A stretch of 64,000 bases of DNA, taken from assembly GCF_900100345.1 (NCBI RefSeq), contig NZ_FMTT01000002.1, positions 163,715-227,714 of the forward strand. The letters run 5' to 3'. This document shows, in pieces, positions 27,207-35,500 of the stretch (position 1 is the first letter of the stretch; each line of letters begins with the position of its first letter). The position numbers were made by a program, and so were the translations under genes. Under the pieces are notes generated by a model. The model saw only the letters and a program-made list of their open reading frames with translations, was not told the origin of the DNA and made no database searches. Origin of the DNA: Paenibacillus tianmuensis. GTDB lineage: Bacteria > Bacillota > Bacilli > Paenibacillales > NBRC-103111.

Positions 27207-28316
27207 TTATTTGGCCGGCCCCATATCGACAATTTCTGTTTTTACGGAAAGCTTCACATCCGCCTTGGCCAACGCTTCGCCCCAATGTTCCTGCACCTTC
27301 TTGTAGGCTTGATACTCATGAGCGCGGGCGTAAAGCCCGAGACCGATCGGATCAACCTGATGCTTTTGAAAACTTCGGATCATTTGTTCGAACTGCCGCT
27401 TCAACTGCTTGTCAATGGCCTGCTCCAGCTTGTCTCCCTTTTTTCTGACGTCAAACGGGAATAACCGCTCCGACAAGGCAATGGGCAACCGAATATCGAT
27501 GTCGAATTGAAACTTGTCTTGAGCGTGCTTCGTTTTAATCTTCATCTTGACGCTTTTGACCCGAAAGGTGGTCACGCTTCGTGAGACCGGACGTCCATGA
27601 CCTTTTCCGGGAATTTCAACCGACAGATTTATTTCCTTCCCGCGGTTTTGCAAAAGAAGCAGCAAGCTGCTCTCTTGCAAGCCCAGCAGCTCCGCATACT
27701 CCCCGCGCTCGTTCAGCACCGCCGTTCCTGTCACCTCAACGGCTTTGCCCATCTTAACTTCACTAATCGATGGCGTCATTCCCTTCTCGTACATTTGTCG
27801 GTGCAGCTCCTGCTGCGTCGTTCGCACGGTTATCCCTCTCCGGTTGGCTGTGTCGATCAATTTGGTCATATGCAGAGGCAGCCGCGGCTTATCGAGCGGA
27901 TAGAAGTCAATGATTTCTGAAACCGGCCCATCGACGGCGACGACTCTGGCGTTCACGGAATACTTGGCGTCCCGGTATACGACATCGAACAGCCGGAACC
28001 AATCCGGATGCTGTAGTACGCGCTTACCTACCAGCATAACCTGTACCTTCCCCCGAATGGTCAGTCCCGTCGTCATCGCATCGAACCCCGTCATCGCTTG
28101 ACGAAACGTTTCTGTCTTACGGCCGAACTCTTCATTTTTCTTCTTCGCTTCCTTGTTAAATACAGGGCTGGATAAGTAATACACCATATGGTTATCTTGG
28201 TCCAAATCCATGCCGAGCATTAAGCCGAGCGTCAAATCCTCGACATTGATCTTATCGTTGCTGCAGCCTGGAACGAGCAGAAGAACCAGCAGTCCGAGCA
28301 TAACCCATCGTTTCAT
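27207..28316 (-). CDS. Ger(x)C family spore germination lipoprotein (proximal copy)
   Basis: 369-residue lipoprotein of the GerAC/GerBC family. Signal peptide ending L-V-P-G-C (Cys18), then N-V-E-D-L-T-L-G-L-M-L-G-M-D. It shares the layout of the downstream paralogue, including F-N-K-E-A-K-K-K-N-E-E, L-L-G-L-Q-E-S-S-L-L-L-L-L and V-D-P-I-G-L-G-L-Y-A-R-A-H. I chose the ATG at 28316, eight bases after GGAGG; an earlier in-frame start at 28382 has no site. Two C genes flanking a B gene suggests tandem duplication and possibly alternative receptor assemblies. Confidence 0.92.
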   Translation of the reverse strand: MKRWVMLGLLVLLLVPGCSNDKINVEDLTLGLMLGMDLDQDNHMVYYLSSPVFNKEAKKKNEEFGRKTETFRQAMTGFDAMTTGLTIRGKVQVMLVGKRVLQHPDWFRLFDVVYRDAKYSVNARVVAVDGPVSEIIDFYPLDKPRLPLHMTKLIDTANRRGITVRTTQQELHRQMYEKGMTPSISEVKMGKAVEVTGTAVLNERGEYAELLGLQESSLLLLLQNRGKEINLSVEIPGKGHGRPVSRSVTTFRVKSVKMKIKTKHAQDKFQFDIDIRLPIALSERLFPFDVRKKGDKLEQAIDKQLKRQFEQMIRSFQKHQVDPIGLGLYARAHEYQAYKKVQEHWGEALAKADVKLSVKTEIVDMGPAK

Positions 28317-28428
28317 GCGAGCTGCCTCCGGGTAACACGAGTTTTCATCCACAGCAAAAACCCACAGCTTCAAAAAAAGCACGGCCCGAAAAAAAACGAG
28401 CGCGCCGAGCTTCCCTATACTTCTTCAT

Positions 28429-29967
28429 TCAGCCGTCACCTTTCGGGTGGTTATCGCCCATTCTTCGCGATTGAACGGCCCGCGAGCTCTTGGGACGCGT
28501 CTTCATGCTCCATAAGGGCAGACGAACGAATGTATCCTTCATATCCGCGAACCGCATCGGGGCGATCGGGTTACCGTAAGGTGTGCCTAGCGATTCCAGT
28601 GAAATCAAATGTGCAATCAAGGTCATCATACCGATCACGATGCCCACAATCCCGAACATCGAGGCGATGATCATCATCGGAAACCGAATCAGCCTGATGC
28701 CGGAGGCCATGTCATAATTGGGGATAATAAACGAAGCGATCGCCGTGGAAGCGACCACGATAACCATAATGTTGCTGACGATTCCCGCGGAGACGGCCGC
28801 TTGACCGATCACGATGCCTCCGACAATCCCGACCGTTTGCCCGATTGGTGCCGGAAGCCGGACCCCCGCTTCGCGCATCATTTCCAGCGTAATTTCCATA
28901 AGCAGCGCTTCGACAAGCGGAGGAAACGGAACGCGCGCCCGAGATTCTCCGATCGACAGCAGCAACTGCAGCGGAATGACCTCGTAATTAAAGGAAATGA
29001 CGGCGATATAGAGCGCTGGTAAAAAGACGGCTAAGGCAAATCCCCCAAACCTCAGCAAACGTGTAAAAGACGCGACCATCCAGCGTGTACTGTAATCGTC
29101 CACACTTTGAAAAAACGAAGTAAACGTCGCGGGGCCGATCAGTACGCTGGGCGAACGGTCGACAACGATGACGAATCTCCCTTGCAACAGTTGGGCAGCA
29201 GCCGAATCCGGGCGTTCCGTGGTAATAAACTGCGGGAAAGGCGAATACGGGTTGTCCTCGATCAGCTCGACCAATTCCCCTGTGTTAATGATGGCATCGA
29301 TGTCCAACCGCCGAATGCGATCATCGATTTCCTTTAATACTTCGGGATGAACGATATCGGCCATATATAAGATGGATACGAGGGTGTTCCCCCGGCGGCC
29401 GATCGTCAGCTCCTTAATTTTCAGCTCGCGGTTCGGGATGTAGCGTCGGATCAGAGCAATGTTCTGGCTGCCGGTTTCGACAAAGCCTTGATGCGCGCCC
29501 TTAAGCGATGCTTCGAGTTGCGGGTCTTCGATCGCCCGCTGCGGCCATCCTTGGGTGTTGAAGACGACGGCTTCGCTGCGGCCATCCTCGAACAAAATGC
29601 TGACGCCCTGCAGCATGGCCATTTCGAGATCGGACCACAGACTTATGGTCTTGACATTCCCGACGTTCACCCGGGGCAAATTGTCCGGCGCGTCCGCATC
29701 CGATTCGAATTGAAGCGGGCGCAGCACGTTGTTGTTTAGGGCGTTTTTATCCGTAAGCCCGTCCAAATAAGCGATTGCCGCCTGTCTGCCCGTCTGTTTG
29801 ATCACGAAATGGCGTACGACCAAATCGGGCGTCTGACTGAACAGCTCGTGCAAATCCGCTATATTTTGCGATAATACGGAGCTGATCGGAGTATTCAGCT
29901 TGTGGTTCGCCTGAGCCTGCGACGCAAAGCTCTTCTTTCCTCGAATCCAATTATGCAAAAAAGCCAT
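28429..29967 (-). CDS. GerA-family spore germination protein
   Basis: 512-residue A subunit of a nutrient germinant receptor. The cytosolic N-terminal domain (1-240) is followed by a membrane domain of about five helices. Family motifs include V-I-V-V-D-R-S-P-S-V-L-I-G-P-A-T-F, S-I-G-E-S-R-A-R-V-P-F-P, L-L-M-E-I-T-L-E-M-M-R-E-A-G-V-R-L-P, G-Q-T-V-G-I-V-G-G-I-V-I-G-Q-A-A-V. GerA subunits form an oligomeric channel. Start at 29967 (AGGA eight bases before); an ATG nine bases upstream is also possible. It leads an operon gerA-gerC-gerB-gerC under a sigma-G-like promoter. Confidence 0.93.
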   Translation of the reverse strand: MAFLHNWIRGKKSFASQAQANHKLNTPISSVLSQNIADLHELFSQTPDLVVRHFVIKQTGRQAAIAYLDGLTDKNALNNNVLRPLQFESDADAPDNLPRVNVGNVKTISLWSDLEMAMLQGVSILFEDGRSEAVVFNTQGWPQRAIEDPQLEASLKGAHQGFVETGSQNIALIRRYIPNRELKIKELTIGRRGNTLVSILYMADIVHPEVLKEIDDRIRRLDIDAIINTGELVELIEDNPYSPFPQFITTERPDSAAAQLLQGRFVIVVDRSPSVLIGPATFTSFFQSVDDYSTRWMVASFTRLLRFGGFALAVFLPALYIAVISFNYEVIPLQLLLSIGESRARVPFPPLVEALLMEITLEMMREAGVRLPAPIGQTVGIVGGIVIGQAAVSAGIVSNIMVIVVASTAIASFIIPNYDMASGIRLIRFPMMIIASMFGIVGIVIGMMTLIAHLISLESLGTPYGNPIAPMRFADMKDTFVRLPLWSMKTRPKSSRAVQSRRMGDNHPKGDG

Positions 29968-30006
29968 GGCGATCATCCTGTGTGTTGTAGAGAATAAGTT
30001 ACACGT

Positions 30007-30037
30007 TAGGATGCGGTTTCCATGGCAAAGTTATACG
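30007..30037 (-). promoter_or_regulatory. Sigma-G-like promoter of the ger operon
   Basis: CGTATA (30037-30032), 18-base spacer, CATCCTA (30013-30007) fits the forespore sigma-G pattern (TGHATR, N18, CATHHTA) with one mismatch at the -35. Germination receptors are sigma-G genes in Bacillus. Confidence 0.55.
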
Positions 30038-30074
30038 TTAATTTACGTTAATTCATAGTCTAATTCATCCGTTC

Positions 30075-30239
30075 TCATTTCGCGGCTGTTTCCCCATTCA
30101 AATCTTCATCCGTTATCGAATATCTAATCAGAAATTCATACCAATATTGATCAAAAGAAATTTTGTTCCTGTCCTGCAAGGTCAAGTATCGATCCCATAA
30201 TCTCATCCGGAGTTTTTCCAAGTCGGTCGTCGGCTCCAT
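30075..30239 (-). CDS. Small protein of unknown function (54 residues)
   Basis: 54-residue reading frame with a good site (GGAGGAG eight bases before the ATG). The product begins M-E-P-T-T-D-L-E-K-L and ends E-T-A-A-K; it is acidic, rich in Asp, Tyr and Trp, with no signal peptide or membrane segment, and has a helical-looking core (W-D-R-Y-L-T-L, Q-Y-W-Y-E-F-L-I-R-Y). I do not recognise a family. It lies just upstream of the ger promoter on the same strand, so it could be an independent sporulation gene. Confidence 0.6.
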   Translation of the reverse strand: MEPTTDLEKLRMRLWDRYLTLQDRNKISFDQYWYEFLIRYSITDEDLNGETAAK

Positions 30240-30335
30240 ATAGCATTCTCCTCCCAGGACGCATGATCCACTTTATGAGATTAGTCTATGGGGATATATC
30301 CAAAGGAACACGGTAGTTGCCCAATGAGGAGAAAT

Positions 30336-30401
30336 AAAAAAATCCCTACCAGCCTATGCCAGCGGAACGGGTCGAAGCTTTCCGGCACAAGGTGAAGGGA
30401 T
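30336..30401 (-). terminator. Terminator of the membrane glycosyltransferase gene
   Basis: On the minus strand ATCCCT (30401-30396) pairs with AGGGAT (30347-30342), an inner GCCGGAA/TTCCGCTGGC stem extends it, and TTTTTTT follows. The 30240-30446 gap holds nothing else recognised. Confidence 0.7.
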
Positions 30402-30446
30402 GGTCGCAATCGCCATATTACTCAGTATGGAGCGATGTGAACCGCG

Positions 30447-31724
30447 CTAAACCCCACTTTCATGTCGGGGATGCGGCGGTAAGCCATGATTGTTTTTAGC
30501 AGTGAACTCTTTTGTAAAAATCAATATTACCTGGTAGATCATATAGCTCATAAACAATATAAAAAATGTCATCACTGGATAGCCATATCTCGACATCGCA
30601 ACAAATGGGATCTGGATAGCGGTAAAATAAAATAATGTCAGAAGAATCGGTAATAAACTCTTCCCAGTTTTGCGGACACACGCCCAAAACATACCTATGA
30701 GGCCGCCCCAAACAATGATAGTCTGTATATTACCAACAATGTTCTTTTTAATTGAGAAGATATCATGCAAGTAGAATGGAACTAAATAAAGGGCACGAAG
30801 TCTTCCAATGGTATAGTGATGAATATACTTTAATGGTTCATGTATCAAGCCGTATTTTAGAACATCTAATCCTTTGGCAACCGCCACCTGATCTGCACCG
30901 GTAAAGATGGTGCTGGGATCGTATTGAGGATAAGCCGCAAAAAAACCATCAGGCGGAAGCTCGTACCGAATTTGAGTTCCAAGAAGGAATGGGCTCCCCG
31001 CGGAATTTGTAAACAAAATAAAATGGCCAAAGGTGATGTAATTTCGAATCCACCACGGGATCAACAGAACGATATAGGCGGCTATGATAGTGAGCGTGAA
31101 TCGAACAATTTCTTTAAACGAATAGTGGTAACATAGCCACAAAAATAGCATAATGCCTGGAAATAATGAGGCTTGCGGCTTAAAATAAGCTGCTGATGCT
31201 GTCAGTAATCCAACCCCAATGTACCAACTCGTTTTTTTTGTATGAAGAGCAGTGATCATGACGCATAAAAGTACCAAAACAATAAAACGGAAAATACTCT
31301 CGGTTAGAATTGAACCGGAGGTAAAGTAATCTGGAAGATAGACAGCAACTAATAATGAGGTGATAATAGCAACCCGATGATTAAAAGTATACTTGGCAAT
31401 ATAATAGACTGGAAAAATGCATATAGCCTGCAGAAAGGCTTGAAAGATTCTAAAAGCAGTTACACCGCCATGCTGCTCCCCAAAAATCGCCATAAATCCG
31501 CTTAATATAATGGTCAAGCCTGGCATAATAAATGCGGAAGGATCATTCCCTGAATTATAGACAAGGGTACCTTCGTTAAGGAGAACTCTCGCACTGTGGA
31601 TATATTTAACGTCATCATTATCGAGTTTAATCGGATCTCCCAGTAAAAGACGGTCGCCATGGACCAATACGACTATTATAGAAATAAGAAATACAATGGA
31701 TGACAAGATCAGCAAGAATCGCAT
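30447..31724 (-). CDS. GT-C fold membrane glycosyltransferase-like protein (PMT/ArnT type)
   Basis: 425-residue multipass protein with about ten to twelve helices. After the first helix an acidic loop contains L-D-N-D-D-V-K-Y-I-H-S-A-R-V-L-L-N-E-G, resembling the catalytic Asp pair of GT-C polyprenyl-phosphate-dependent glycosyltransferases. I-L-T-E-S-I-F-R and Y-F-K-P-Q-A further support the family. It would transfer a sugar from a lipid carrier at the outer membrane face; acceptor unknown. I use the ATG at 31724 (GAAGGAAG upstream); a TTG at 31757 behind GGAGG is a real alternative. The gene is clearly AT-richer than the ger operon and sits beside an IS remnant, suggesting acquisition. Confidence 0.7.
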   Translation of the reverse strand: MRFLLILSSIVFLISIIVVLVHGDRLLLGDPIKLDNDDVKYIHSARVLLNEGTLVYNSGNDPSAFIMPGLTIILSGFMAIFGEQHGGVTAFRIFQAFLQAICIFPVYYIAKYTFNHRVAIITSLLVAVYLPDYFTSGSILTESIFRFIVLVLLCVMITALHTKKTSWYIGVGLLTASAAYFKPQASLFPGIMLFLWLCYHYSFKEIVRFTLTIIAAYIVLLIPWWIRNYITFGHFILFTNSAGSPFLLGTQIRYELPPDGFFAAYPQYDPSTIFTGADQVAVAKGLDVLKYGLIHEPLKYIHHYTIGRLRALYLVPFYLHDIFSIKKNIVGNIQTIIVWGGLIGMFWACVRKTGKSLLPILLTLFYFTAIQIPFVAMSRYGYPVMTFFILFMSYMIYQVILIFTKEFTAKNNHGLPPHPRHESGV

Positions 31725-31839
31725 GGTTGTAGCTTCCTTCAAATGAGAAAAAAACAAAATTTTAACCTCCGAACGAAAATAAATTATTTATAAAGCCCAT
31801 CAATATATAACAATCCTACACTAAGAAAGTTGGTTTTTC

Positions 31840-31984
31840 AACAAAATCCGCCAAAATCAGCATGTCACATAGGGGAAGCACAAAGGCGAATTGAAGAATA
31901 TCTTGATTTTTATATCACAAAAGAGCACAACGAAAATTAAACAAGCTGACGCCGATGGAATACCGACGCCAGCTTGCAGCCTAG
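31840..31984 (+). pseudogene. Remnant of an IS3-family transposase (C-terminal end)
   Basis: Translation across two frames recovers the end of an IS3-family integrase-type transposase: M-S-H-R-G from 31862, then E-A-Q-R-R-I-E-E-Y-L-D-F-Y from 31875 in a different frame (the intervening catalytic part is deleted), then H-K-R-A-Q-R-K-L-N-K-L-T-P-M-E-Y-R-R-Q-L from 31916 after a one-base loss, ending at TAG 31982. This is an eroded fragment of an insertion sequence. It lies in the 500-base gap between the glycosyltransferase-like gene and yjcZ. Confidence 0.8.
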
Positions 31985-32224
31985 GGCTTTGTTCAATGTC
32001 ACTAAATGCCGCAGCTCGTTCGCCAATCAGTGGATATAATCCGCCTTTTTTTGATGAGCCGCGACTGGCTACGAAACGATCTGCAGCCGATGGGTATGTA
32101 TAAACATGTTAATTGCCACATGTCACCAGCCCATACATTCGCTCTGTACTCGAATATCCTAAGATTGAGAGTTACCGGGAAGGTTACAAACGGTACTCAA
32201 TCACATTCAGAGGAGTGTTGACTA

Positions 32225-32317
32225 ATGAGTTTCGTTAGAGGTTTTACTTCCACCGGTGTTATTCTGGTTCTTTTCATTCTGCTCGTTATCGTTGCTTGCA
32301 GTATCTGTTTTATTTAA
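32225..32317 (+). CDS. YjcZ-family small sporulation membrane peptide
   Basis: 30-residue hydrophobic peptide; the last 20 residues form one membrane helix (V-I-L-V-L-F-I-L-L-V-I-V-A-C). The pattern of a short polar, Gly-containing head followed by V-L-F-I-L-L-V-I-V matches the YjcZ family of sporulation-associated micropeptides of Bacillaceae and Paenibacillaceae. AGAGGAGTG lies eight bases before the ATG. Its precise role is unknown. Two cysteines near the C terminus are atypical compared with the Gly/Tyr-rich ends of most family members. Confidence 0.75.
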   Translation: MSFVRGFTSTGVILVLFILLVIVACSICFI

Positions 32318-32330
32318 GCGAACTAATGTA

Positions 32331-32360
32331 GAAGGGGGCCGCCGACAGGTGGCTCCTTCC
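32331..32360 (+). terminator. Hairpin after the yjcZ-like gene
   Basis: GAAGGGGGCCGCC pairs with GGTGGCTCCTTC around GACA, 13 bases after the stop. The T tail is poor. Confidence 0.5.
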
Positions 32361-32380
32361 ATATTCAATCATGGTCAAAA

Positions 32381-32968
32381 TCAACTGTTTCTGAAGACCT
32401 CCTCAAGCATATTTAAATAACCACTCTTAATCATCTTCTGATCTTTCAGCTTTAATAATAATTGATAAAAACCTTCTCTATAATCGGAATAATGGAAGAT
32501 GTTCGCTTTTTCCATCATTGTTGCAAATCGTTTTTCAAACTGTGGCGCGTCACGCATCATATACTTGTAGTTCATCACCCATAGCTTCATCAGATGAATC
32601 CATTGGTCATTTTCAAACCGTGTTTTGTCATAGACCAAATTCTTATCACTGTTCAGGATACAGACATCAAAAAATGTGAAAGGATTGTCTCCTCCAATAA
32701 AGGTGGATACTAAAAATTTTTCAGGCATCAGGCTGTTTGCAAAATCATACCACGTCGGTTGGAACTTCGCTTTTATACTTTCGGTCAGTTCGTACAATGC
32801 GATATCCGGAGTAATATCTTTAATTGTTAACGATAAGTCTACATCCGAGTAGGTGTCTGAGGTTTGTTCAACACGACTTCCAACTACATGTATTCGGGTT
32901 ATAAAATCCAAGCCCTTTAAATGGTTCATCAACTGTTCGGTCAAATCTTCATTTGTCGATGTCCCCAT
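32381..32968 (-). CDS. Nucleotidyltransferase-fold protein (aminoglycoside adenylyltransferase-like)
   Basis: 195-residue protein with the polymerase-beta nucleotidyltransferase core near its N terminus: V-V-G-S-R-V-E-Q-T-S followed by D-V-D-L-S-L (about 28-47), the GS-x(11)-DxD pattern of AadK/ANT(6)-type adenylyltransferases and related uncharacterised enzymes. The rest is shorter than true ANT(6) enzymes (about 285), so resistance cannot be assumed. I use the ATG at 32968 with CTGGAG five bases upstream. AT-rich like its neighbours. Confidence 0.7.
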   Translation of the reverse strand: MGTSTNEDLTEQLMNHLKGLDFITRIHVVGSRVEQTSDTYSDVDLSLTIKDITPDIALYELTESIKAKFQPTWYDFANSLMPEKFLVSTFIGGDNPFTFFDVCILNSDKNLVYDKTRFENDQWIHLMKLWVMNYKYMMRDAPQFEKRFATMMEKANIFHYSDYREGFYQLLLKLKDQKMIKSGYLNMLEEVFRNS

Positions 32969-33002
32969 AATATCTCCAGCCCCTTCTTTATTTAGATATC
33001 GC

Positions 33003-33035
33003 AAAAAAATAGAATCAGCCTGTTACGGCTGATTC
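33003..33035 (-). terminator. Terminator of the TetR gene
   Basis: On the minus strand GAATCAGCC (33035-33027) pairs with GGCTGATTC (33020-33012), followed by TATTTTTTTG. Confidence 0.85.
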
Positions 33036-33058
33036 CATAAGCTCATGCTCTTCGGGCT

Positions 33059-33601
33059 CTAGCGTTCCGGGTGCTTCGGTTTTAGCTCGGGCATCTCCAA
33101 AACAGCCGAAATGTTGCACAGCATGCCGTTCGCCATGAACATGCTGACCGCCACCTCCGGCTGCTCGATGCCCGCTTCGCGAAAGCGCGCCTCCACGTGA
33201 GCCGTCACCTGAAGCATGCCTTCTCGCATCACTTGGCGGATCGGCTCTTCCTTGATGACCATCGCTTGCATTTGCAAAACGATCTCATGGTGATGCGTGC
33301 GCATCAGCTCTTCGTAAGTCTGAATCATCGCCTGCTCCAGCCGGTCCGAAGACGCATCCACCCCCGAGAACACACGGACGACGCGCTCGAAGGCCAGCTT
33401 CAGTGCAGCGGCGAACAGCTCCGCTTTGCTTTTGAAAAATTTAAACACGTAAGGCTGTGAAATGCCCACCCGCTCCGCAACCTGCGCCGTAGTGGCGCTG
33501 TAGTAGCCATGCTCCGCGAACACCGCAACGGCGGCTTCCAATATTTCTTCTCTGCGGCTCGCCGCGGCAGGCGCGCCGCTCCTCAACTTCATCTTGCCCA
33601 T
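33059..33601 (-). CDS. TetR/AcrR-family transcriptional regulator
   Basis: 180-residue repressor. The HTH is at about 16-62: R-R-E-E-I-L-E-A-A-V-A-V-F-A-E-H-G-Y-Y-S-A-T-T, V-A-E-R-V-G-I-S-Q-P-Y-V-F-K-F-F. The ligand-binding domain is His/Met-rich in its middle (M-R-T-H-H-H-E-I-V-L-Q-M-Q). AGGAGG precedes the ATG. A 24-bp perfect-arm palindrome sits at its own transcript start, so autorepression is expected. Its efflux or enzyme target is not adjacent: neither the nucleotidyltransferase nor the siderophore operon shares the operator. Confidence 0.88.
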   Translation of the reverse strand: MGKMKLRSGAPAAASRREEILEAAVAVFAEHGYYSATTAQVAERVGISQPYVFKFFKSKAELFAAALKLAFERVVRVFSGVDASSDRLEQAMIQTYEELMRTHHHEIVLQMQAMVIKEEPIRQVMREGMLQVTAHVEARFREAGIEQPEVAVSMFMANGMLCNISAVLEMPELKPKHPER

Positions 33602-33645
33602 CGTTCCTCCTGCAAAATCGGAGCGCTCCGGCCGACCTCTTTGAT

Positions 33646-33669
33646 CAGTTAGTTATTAATTACTAACTG
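33646..33669. promoter_or_regulatory. TetR operator palindrome
   Basis: CAGTTAGT (33646-33653) and ACTAACTG (33662-33669) are perfect 8-base arms around eight AT bases, immediately downstream of the tetR -10 and covering the transcript start. Confidence 0.75.
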
Positions 33670-33670
33670 T

Positions 33671-33699
33671 ACTATAAGCGGATCGACCGGATATTTCAA
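33671..33699 (-). promoter_or_regulatory. Sigma-A promoter of the tetR gene
   Basis: TTGAAA (33699-33694), 17-base spacer, TATAGT (33676-33671). The -35 overlaps the stop codon of the esterase gene upstream. Confidence 0.75.
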
Positions 33700-34445
33700 G
33701 AACCGATTCCCGCCGGAAACAGCCAAGTCATCGCTTCCGGAAAACGCTTGACAAAATACTTCGACTCGTGACCCACGCCGTCTTCGATTTCAAACCGCAA
33801 CCGATCCCCGGTGAACCCGCGCTCCGTCAATATCGCATGCGCTTCCCGGGTGTACGGAACCATCATTTTCTGGGCGCTCGGTTTATAAATGCCTTCGATG
33901 CTTCCCACATACATGTAGATTTTGCATCCTGCTTCCTCCATCGGCTTCGTTCTCACATACTCCATGAAGTCCGGGTACCAGAAGGAAGCGGACAGCAGTC
34001 CGAACCGGCCGAACACGTCGGGATGCAAATATGCGGCATAAAGCGAGACCAAGCCCCCGAATGAGCCGCCGGTAATGCCTGTCTCCTCCGGCAGGCAGGA
34101 TGTCCGGTACTTCTCATCGATCCATGGCTTCAACCGGCCGGTAACGAAGGCGAGATATTCGGCGCCCTTTCCACCGAAATTCCGGGACTTGTCCGCCAGC
34201 GAAAGGGCAACCCACGGCGTGTACTCGTCATTCCGCTCGAACGGCGTAATGCCGACGAATATAAGCTCGCGCAGCCCGCCGCTCTCAAACCTGCGTTCCA
34301 GCTCCTCTATGGAAGAATCGAACAAATAGCTTCCGTCTTGTACGTAAACGGCCGGATATGCCGCTCCACTTGTAAAATACGAAGGAGGGAGATAGACGGT
34401 TATCTCCCTGCCATCGAACGATTCGACTATGATTTTCCCACGCAT
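33696..34445 (-). CDS. Fes/BesA-like siderophore esterase (YbbA-type alpha/beta hydrolase)
   Basis: 249-residue alpha/beta hydrolase of the enterochelin/bacillibactin esterase family. The nucleophile elbow is G-G-S-F-G-G (about 124-129) and the catalytic His lies in G-V-G-H-E-S-K-Y (about 225-232); V-Y-L-P-P-S-Y near the start and Y-V-Q-D-G-S-Y-L-F follow the family pattern. It probably hydrolyses the ferric siderophore after import to release iron. Start at 34445, four bases after GGGAGGG. It is the last gene of the importer operon, as ybbA follows feuABC in B. subtilis. Confidence 0.85.
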   Translation of the reverse strand: MRGKIIVESFDGREITVYLPPSYFTSGAAYPAVYVQDGSYLFDSSIEELERRFESGGLRELIFVGITPFERNDEYTPWVALSLADKSRNFGGKGAEYLAFVTGRLKPWIDEKYRTSCLPEETGITGGSFGGLVSLYAAYLHPDVFGRFGLLSASFWYPDFMEYVRTKPMEEAGCKIYMYVGSIEGIYKPSAQKMMVPYTREAHAILTERGFTGDRLRFEIEDGVGHESKYFVKRFPEAMTWLFPAGIGS

Positions 34446-34477
34446 GACGCCCTCCCGGGTTGGGACCAGTCCTTGCA

Positions 34478-35500
34478 TCAGGCTCTGGCCTTAAATAACA
34501 AATACACAAAATACGGAACGCCGATAATTGAAATCACAATGCCGACAGGCAGCTCGGCGGGCGAGAATACCGTCTTCGCAATAAAATCCGATACGACGAC
34601 CAGCGCCATGCCGATCAGGCCGCAGACGGGAACCATGCGGACGTGCCGAATGCCTACGAGACGCCTGGCGATATGAGGCGCCATCAGCCCGACGAAGCCG
34701 ATCCCTCCCGACACGCTGACGCAGGCGCTCACTAGCCCGATGCTGCCGAGCAGCAGAATCATCCGTTCTTTTTCCACAGCGACGCCCAAGCTTCTGACGC
34801 TGTTTTCCTCCAGCTGCAGCAGGTCCAGAGTATACGATCTGCGCACAATAACGGGAATAAGAACAACCAGCCACGGGAGCATCGCGACAATAAACTTCCA
34901 GTTGGCGTTGTAGATGCTGCCAGTCATCCAGACCGTCGCCATCTCGAAGTCGGACGGATTCATTTTCAGGCTGATGTACATGGAAAGCGCACCGAGTCCG
35001 GAAGCGGTAGCGATGCCCACCAGAAGGACACGCTGCGGGTCCAGCTTGCCATCCTTCCAAGCGAACAGATACAGAAATGCAGCCGTGCTTAGACCGCCCG
35101 CCCAACCGAACAACGGCATCGCCATCGTGGAGAACCAGCCCGCTCCCTTGATTTGCCCGCTGAAAAAAAACATAAAGATGACGACGGCCGCGCCCGCTCC
35201 GGCGTTGATACCCAAAACTCCCGGATCGGCCAGCCCGTTCCGCGTGACGCCTTGGATCGCCGCGCCGGCCACGCCCAGCCCCAGGCCGACCAAAGCGGCA
35301 ATAACGATGCGGGGCAGCCGGAAATCGAAGATGACCAGATCGTGCTCGGGCTGCGGGTTGATCCGAAGCAGCGTTCGTACGATATCGCCCACCGTGATGT
35401 CGAAGGCCCCGTTCGTGAGAGAAAGGTATGCGGCGATGAAGATAAGCGCGACCGCTCCGAGCAGCACCGCCATGTACCTGCCAGCTGAAAGATTACGCAC
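34478..35500 (-). CDS. Ferric siderophore ABC importer permease, FecCD family (second)
   Basis: 340-residue permease with about nine to ten helices, BtuCD-type. R-L-P-R-I-V-I-A-A-L-V-G-L-G-L-G-V-A-G-A-A-I-Q-G in pieces (about 60-85), N-G-L-A-D-P-G-V-L-G-I-N-A-G-A (about 88-102) and the ATPase-contacting G-G-I-G-F-V-G-L-M-A-P-H-I-A-R (about 265-280) are diagnostic. The GTG start has GGAGGGGAG upstream and overlaps the end of the other permease by eight bases. No ATPase is encoded in the operon; a shared one elsewhere, as YusV serves Feu in B. subtilis, is likely. Confidence 0.92.
   Translation of the reverse strand: MRNLSAGRYMAVLLGAVALIFIAAYLSLTNGAFDITVGDIVRTLLRINPQPEHDLVIFDFRLPRIVIAALVGLGLGVAGAAIQGVTRNGLADPGVLGINAGAGAAVVIFMFFFSGQIKGAGWFSTMAMPLFGWAGGLSTAAFLYLFAWKDGKLDPQRVLLVGIATASGLGALSMYISLKMNPSDFEMATVWMTGSIYNANWKFIVAMLPWLVVLIPVIVRRSYTLDLLQLEENSVRSLGVAVEKERMILLLGSIGLVSACVSVSGGIGFVGLMAPHIARRLVGIRHVRMVPVCGLIGMALVVVSDFIAKTVFSPAELPVGIVISIIGVPYFVYLLFKARA

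Noticed and set aside
32381..32968. Aminoglycoside resistance gene
   Set aside because: Only the generic nucleotidyltransferase motif is present and the protein is much shorter than ANT(6)/AadK enzymes.
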